Part shown: piece after piece, positions 6,456 through 7,408 of the stretch
Layout: each line of letters starts with the position of its first letter
Position numbering within the stretch: the first letter of the stretch is position 1
NCBI GenBank assembly: GCA_002712575.1
Contig: PATZ01000022.1
Coordinates: 12,818 to 20,225 of the forward strand
Origin: Methanobacteriota archaeon
GTDB lineage: Archaea > Thermoplasmatota > Poseidoniia > Poseidoniales > Thalassarchaeaceae
Length of the DNA stretch: 7,408 nt
Direction: 5' to 3'
Translations under genes and position numbers: made by a program
The notes under the pieces: model-generated
Databases searched by the model: none
What the model saw: only the letters and a program-made list of their open reading frames with translations
Told to the model about the DNA's origin: nothing

Positions 6456-6464
6456 AATTTTTTA
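6456..6464 (+). terminator. T-tract after the zinc-ribbon gene
   Basis: Six consecutive T at 6458-6463, within AATTTAATTTTTTAC, lie ten bases after the stop codon. This is a weak but well-placed archaeal oligo-T termination signal. Confidence 0.4.
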
Positions 6465-6468
6465 CATA

Positions 6469-6500
6469 GGTATGATGTACAATAACACCTGCGTCATACT
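6469..6500 (+). promoter_or_regulatory. Stem-loop immediately upstream of the acetyltransferase start
   Basis: GGTATGATG at 6469-6477 pairs with CGTCATACT at 6492-6500 in nine pairs, two of them G-T, around a 14-base loop. The stem ends three bases before ATG 6504, where no Shine-Dalgarno site is seen. It could be an operator or an RNA hairpin that affects initiation. Confidence 0.35.
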
Positions 6501-6503
6501 AAG

Positions 6504-7067
6504 ATGCGCAGGATTACTTCATCAATTAGAGTTAATGATAATCTTATTTTAAGGCCCGCATCAACTAACTATGCCCTAGGATTGATTGAAGCATTCGAAG
6601 AAACGTGGCCAGAAGTAAGTTGGGCAATGCCTTGGATAGTCACAGAAAAGCCCTTTGAATCTCAAATATATAGTTTCATAGAGGATACAGAAAGTAAAGG
6701 ACGCAAAGGACTCCTTCATCATTGGATAATAATACGTCCTTGGGACGATACCGTACTTGGATTGATTGGGTTTGACAGAATCACTAGATCAGATAAGGCA
6801 ATTTGGAATCTTGGATATTGGGTTCGTAGTTCTGAACAACAGCACGGCATTGCACGATTATGTACCAATGCTGTATTGAATTGGATGTCAGAAGGAGGCC
6901 CGATATGTATAGAATTAAAGGTTGATCCAAATAATATTCCTGGGAACAGAACAGTTCTGCGAATAGTGAAAGAATGGAATGGTGAGAGATATATAGAAGG
7001 AGATTCATCAATAACTATTTCTGGAATAAGAACATTACATCATTGCTACTTAGTAAATATTATTTGA
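6504..7067 (+). CDS. GNAT-family N-acetyltransferase, RimJ/RimL-like
   Basis: A 187-residue acetyl-CoA-dependent acetyltransferase. LILRP at 14-18 is the first strand typical of RimJ/RimL relatives, AMPWI (41-45) matches their MPW motif, LGLIGF (85-90) is strand 4, GYWV (104-107) precedes the acetyl-CoA pyrophosphate loop QQHGIA (112-117), and KVDPNNIPGNRTVLRI (139-154) corresponds to the late N-x-x-S helix. Members acetylate protein N-termini, small molecules or antibiotics; the substrate here cannot be told. The usual KxGF after that helix is replaced by VKEWNGERY, a mild divergence. The ATG at 6504 has no obvious ribosome binding site, and a stem-loop sits just before it. The gap to the zinc-ribbon gene carries a T-tract, so it may have its own promoter. 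Confidence 0.85.
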   Translation: MRRITSSIRVNDNLILRPASTNYALGLIEAFEETWPEVSWAMPWIVTEKPFESQIYSFIEDTESKGRKGLLHHWIIIRPWDDTVLGLIGFDRITRSDKAIWNLGYWVRSSEQQHGIARLCTNAVLNWMSEGGPICIELKVDPNNIPGNRTVLRIVKEWNGERYIEGDSSITISGIRTLHHCYLVNII

Positions 7068-7078
7068 TATTTGTATTC

Positions 7079-7092
7079 TACTTTAATATAAC
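7079..7092 (+). promoter_or_regulatory. TATA-like promoter of aceE
   Basis: TACTTTAATATAAC contains an AT box in the 79-base gap after the acetyltransferase gene. Initiation about 25 bases downstream would leave a leader of some 35 bases, long enough to hold the AAGGTGA site before the aceE ATG. Confidence 0.4.
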
Positions 7093-7146
7093 ATTTGAAA
7101 TCTAAGTGACAACCCCATACATCAAAAATAACGCCAAGGTGAACTT

Positions 7147-7408
7147 ATGTCAGATTATAAACCACATCAAAATCTTCCAGATTTAGATGAAGAAGAAACA
7201 GATGAATGGTTAGAATCACTTCGTACAGTGTTTACTGAGCACGGACCAGAAAGGGCACGAATGCTATTGCATGAGTTGATGGTAGAGGCCGAATTACTTT
7301 CTATTCCTATACATAAAATATCTAGAACACCATACTTAAATTCAATTCCAATTAATCAACAAATGCCATATCCAGGTAATTTAGAATTAGAAAATAAAAT
7401 CCAAAATA
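7147..7408 (+). CDS. aceE: Pyruvate dehydrogenase E1 component, homodimeric AceE type (3' truncated by window edge)
   Basis: The first 87 codons of a thiamine diphosphate enzyme that decarboxylates pyruvate and passes the acetyl group to the lipoyl E2 subunit. DEWLESLRTVFTEHGPERA corresponds to the family's N-terminal segment (in E. coli DWLQAIESVIREEGVERA), LLHELMVEAE follows, and PYLNSIPINQQMPYPGNLEL is nearly collinear with the E. coli NYINTIPVEEQPEYPGNLEL. The full protein would be near 890 residues, so about a tenth is visible and the thiamine-binding region is outside. The ATG is preceded by AAGGTGA (7136-7142) with four bases of spacing. The E2 and E3 genes may follow to the right. This single-chain E1 is chiefly bacterial; archaeal E1 enzymes are normally alpha/beta. 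Confidence 0.93.
   Translation, partial: MSDYKPHQNLPDLDEEETDEWLESLRTVFTEHGPERARMLLHELMVEAELLSIPIHKISRTPYLNSIPINQQMPYPGNLELENKIQN

Overview
The window is compact, AT-rich DNA with short intergenic gaps, Shine-Dalgarno-type sites (AGGTG, AGGTGAT, AAGGTGA) and TATA-like AT boxes. Methionine aminopeptidase of the archaeal type II form, with aerobic-type genes (BolA, CGFS glutaredoxin, an AceE-type pyruvate dehydrogenase), points to an aerobic, probably marine euryarchaeon such as Marine Group II/III (Poseidoniia). This placement is inferred from gene content and style; no marker gene such as rRNA is present.

Layout, left to right. The last 20 codons of a plus-strand gene (1-63) overlap tail-to-tail with a minus-strand thioredoxin (43-360). 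A divergent AT-rich promoter separates thioredoxin from a plus-strand cluster: ribulose-phosphate 3-epimerase (483-1163), a BolA-family protein (1209-1532), a CGFS monothiol glutaredoxin (from 1538) and an EamA/DMT-type permease (to 2790). BolA and glutaredoxin overlap or abut, as do glutaredoxin and permease, so these three are probably co-translated. The convergent gap 2791-2944 holds an unexplained GC-rich foldable element followed by a T-tract. The minus strand then carries, in transcription order, an RDD-family membrane protein, a YrdC/Sua5-type tRNA threonylcarbamoyladenylate synthase, and methionine aminopeptidase (5123 down to 2945). A second divergent promoter leads to a plus-strand zinc-ribbon protein with a long acidic linker and one canonical EF-hand-like loop (5273-6448), a RimJ/RimL-like acetyltransferase (6504-7067), and the first 87 codons of aceE, which runs off the right edge.

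Functionally the window is mostly housekeeping: thiol redox and Fe-S handling (thioredoxin, BolA, Grx), carbon metabolism (Rpe, AceE), and protein/tRNA maturation (Map, YrdC). I see no mobile element, CRISPR array, tRNA, rRNA or defence system. The points most worth a second look are the GC-rich element at 2793-2862, the zinc-ribbon/EF-hand protein, the C-terminally extended BolA paired with Grx, the altered motif in the YrdC protein and the bacterial-type aceE.
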